Shown here one piece after another: positions 62,643 to 64,000 of a stretch of 64,000 nt of DNA. The DNA is taken from contig NC_069083.1 of assembly GCF_947172395.1 (NCBI RefSeq), forward strand, positions 15,594,501-15,658,500, in the 5' to 3' direction. Source of the stretch: Bicyclus anynana. Lineage: Eukaryota; Arthropoda; Insecta; Lepidoptera; Nymphalidae. Below the pieces are notes generated by a model. It was not told where the DNA came from and searched no databases. It was given only the letters and a program-made list of their open reading frames with translations. The position numbers were made by a program, and so were the translations under genes. The stretch's first letter is position 1. The number at the start of each line of letters is the position of its first letter.

Positions 62643-63145
62643 TTTTATACGAAAAATATTTTTATTAAGTCAACAACTAAGGTTTTACAGCGCTTCGAAG
62701 TGAGTACTATTTTTCAGTACTATATAACTTTTAATAAATGATTTTTTATCCACGTTTTACTAAATTGCAATTGTCAACAGTAATTGCAATTACTGGCATG
62801 CGATTGTTAATCCTTATTTAACGATCGCAAATATAATCAGATCGGAATGTACTCCATTACTCTCGAGCCTAGACTAACTACTCGTGTATGATCACAGTTT
62901 AATGTGATCAGGTCGTACATCAACATCAAAGCGATGCGGCCTGTAATAGGATTAAGTTTTCTAGAGCTCAATTAACTTCACCACCAGGGTAAGCTTAGCA
63001 CTAAGTAATTTACTTACCTTACTTTACTTTAGTTGAAGTAAGACTCTATTCCTAAAAATAAAGGTCTTTTGCAAAAAATAAATGTATTATGGTGAATAAA
63101 ATAAAGTTTACAGAAATAAACTTCCATTCGGTCTGGTTCAATCCT
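62643..63145. other. Unassigned AT-rich sequence
   Basis: Nothing recognised. Confidence 0.4.
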
Positions 63146-63466
63146 CTTTTTTTATTCTTTACAAGTTAGCAATTGACTACAATCTCACCTGATGGTAAGT
63201 AATAATGCAATGTAAGATCCGAAGCGGGCTAACGAGGAGGATGAAAATCAACACCCTTTTTGGTTTCTACACGACATCGTTCTGCAACTTTAAATCTCTT
63301 GGCGATACATCTTTGTCGGTAGGGCTATAACTAGCCATAGCTGAAAGCCTCCCACCAGCCAGACCTGGACCAATTATGAAAACCTCAATCGGCCCAGCCG
63401 GGAATCAAACCCAGGACATCCGTTTTGTAAATCCACCGCGCATACAACTGCGCCACGGAGGCCGTC
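63146..63466 (-). mobile_element. SINE-1, full length with tRNA-like head
   Basis: Minus strand: CTCCGTGGCGCAGTTGTATG (A box), GTCCTGGGTTTGATTCCCGG (B box), complete body and a T-rich (A on minus) tail at 63146-63156. Confidence 0.9.
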
Positions 63467-63620
63467 GAAAGCCTGATGGTAATTGTAGATACAGTCTAAG
63501 ATGGGACACGCTTGTCTAGAAGGAAACACACACTTGAGAAGGCTATTCCAAAACTTAGCCATGTGTATGAGCAAAGAAGACGCAAAACGTTTTGTGCAAG
63601 TCCTCCAATTAGATGTAGTT
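63467..63620 (-). repeat. SINE-1-related older sequence
   Basis: GCCTGATGGTAATTGTAGAT and ACAGTCTAAGATGGGACACG resemble the SINE-1 3' body, then diverge. It could be an ancient copy into which the intact SINE inserted. Confidence 0.45.
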
Positions 63621-63908
63621 AATTTAGATTTAGTATAGGTATGAAAACAAAAGTGAAATCGGTGACGTAGCTAGCTGTGGAATCGGATACGAAAGGGGTT
63701 GGTGGCATACACGATTTTATCAATTGAAAATGAAATATTTGGAAAATTCAATCGTGCATGTCTCATAACACTCTTAATTATTTACAAAATCTAGAACAAA
63801 ATATCTCTTCAATCCTGCAGCAGTTTTAGGCTCGCTCGGTTACCCATTTCTTCTTACAGTGTGCCTAATGGGAGTTTTCAATGTTTTCATATATTACTAT
63901 CGCGTTAA
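63621..63908. other. Unassigned sequence
   Basis: Nothing recognised. Confidence 0.4.
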
Positions 63909-63998
63909 CGTAAACGCGAATTTATATGGAATTGCAACAGTTGCGCAGTAGTGTCGCTAGATGGCGCTGTTTCAATTCCTCAGAAATTCGCGTTTACG
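63909..63998. mobile_element. 90-bp MITE at right window edge
   Basis: CGTAAACGCGAATTTATATG and, inverted, CGTAAACGCGAATTTCTGAG, with GGAATTG and CAACAG/AAACAG continuing both arms. Left flank TTAA (63905-63908). The window ends TT after the right arm, compatible with a TTAA duplication. The core contains CGCTAGATGGCGC. Confidence 0.75.
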
Positions 63999-64000
63999 TT

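Noticed and set aside
26622..64000. Intact autonomous transposon
   Set aside because: No full reverse transcriptase, Helitron Rep/helicase or DDE transposase domain is visible anywhere; only C-terminal LINE pieces and one transposase N-terminal remnant.

Overview
This window looks like repeat-dense, AT-rich nuclear DNA from a moth or butterfly (Lepidoptera). The evidence is the repeat repertoire: tRNA-derived SINEs, RTE-type non-LTR retrotransposon tails ending in GAT repeats, short non-autonomous Helitrons of the A|TC...CTAG|T type, and many small TIR elements (MITEs). The species is not resolved. I see no rRNA, functional tRNA, CRISPR array, operon or bacterial-type gene, and no convincing intact host gene. 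The window is most simply intergenic DNA or the inside of a very large intron. One short segment (59478-59693) could be a terminal coding exon.

Family names used below are local labels. SINE-1: tRNA-derived head, body with 'GGAGGCTTCGGCCGTGGCTA', A-rich tail. SINE-2: tRNA-derived head, body with 'CTCAAACGGTGAAGGAAAAC', GAT-repeat tail. SINE-3: body with 'CGTGCCTCG' and 'CGTTAAGCCGTCGGTC'. RTE-1: C-terminal reverse-transcriptase ORF plus GAT-repeat tail. RTE-2: related C-terminus with an ATT-repeat tail. LINE-3: 'ETARIVR' C-terminus. LINE-4: tail with 'TTATTAGGATAAGTTAGCTT'. LINE-5: tail with 'GGTTGCCTGGAAGA'. Hel-1 to Hel-5: Helitron-like families. MITE-W, X, Y, Z and P, and repeats G, Q, R, S: dispersed families with at least two copies here, or one copy with clear terminal inverted repeats.

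Layout. 1-10 kb: a Harbinger-like MITE at the left edge, then SINE-1, RTE-1, SINE-2, Hel-1 and LINE tails. 10-20 kb: two unidentified ORFs, repeat G, SINE-3, a head-to-head RTE-1 fold-back, MITE-W copies, a SINE-1 split by a 95-bp MITE, and LINE-4. 20-32 kb: several MITEs, a tandemly duplicated 160-bp block, SINE-3 and a palindrome with arms of about 83 bp. 32-45 kb: a PIF/Harbinger deletion derivative with a decayed transposase N-terminus, a hAT element with an 8-bp target duplication, LINE-3 copies, a SINE cluster and an 87-bp-arm fold-back. 45-64 kb: Helitrons, a TA-flanked 494-bp TIR element, the longest RTE-1 copy, a fold-back SINE-1, a nested composite transposon (55.7-57.3 kb) carrying a MITE and an RTE-2 tail with a 14-bp target duplication, a twin-primed RTE-1, the exon candidate, the second repeat G copy and a truncated MITE at the right edge.

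The recurrent theme is structural. Many retroelement copies are joined to an inverted partial copy, long hairpins are frequent, and SINE-1 occurs in a tRNA-headed form and a headless form with a shared 5' boundary. All calls come from reading the sequence by eye. No database or alignment program was used, so repeat edges are usually good to within about 10 bp.
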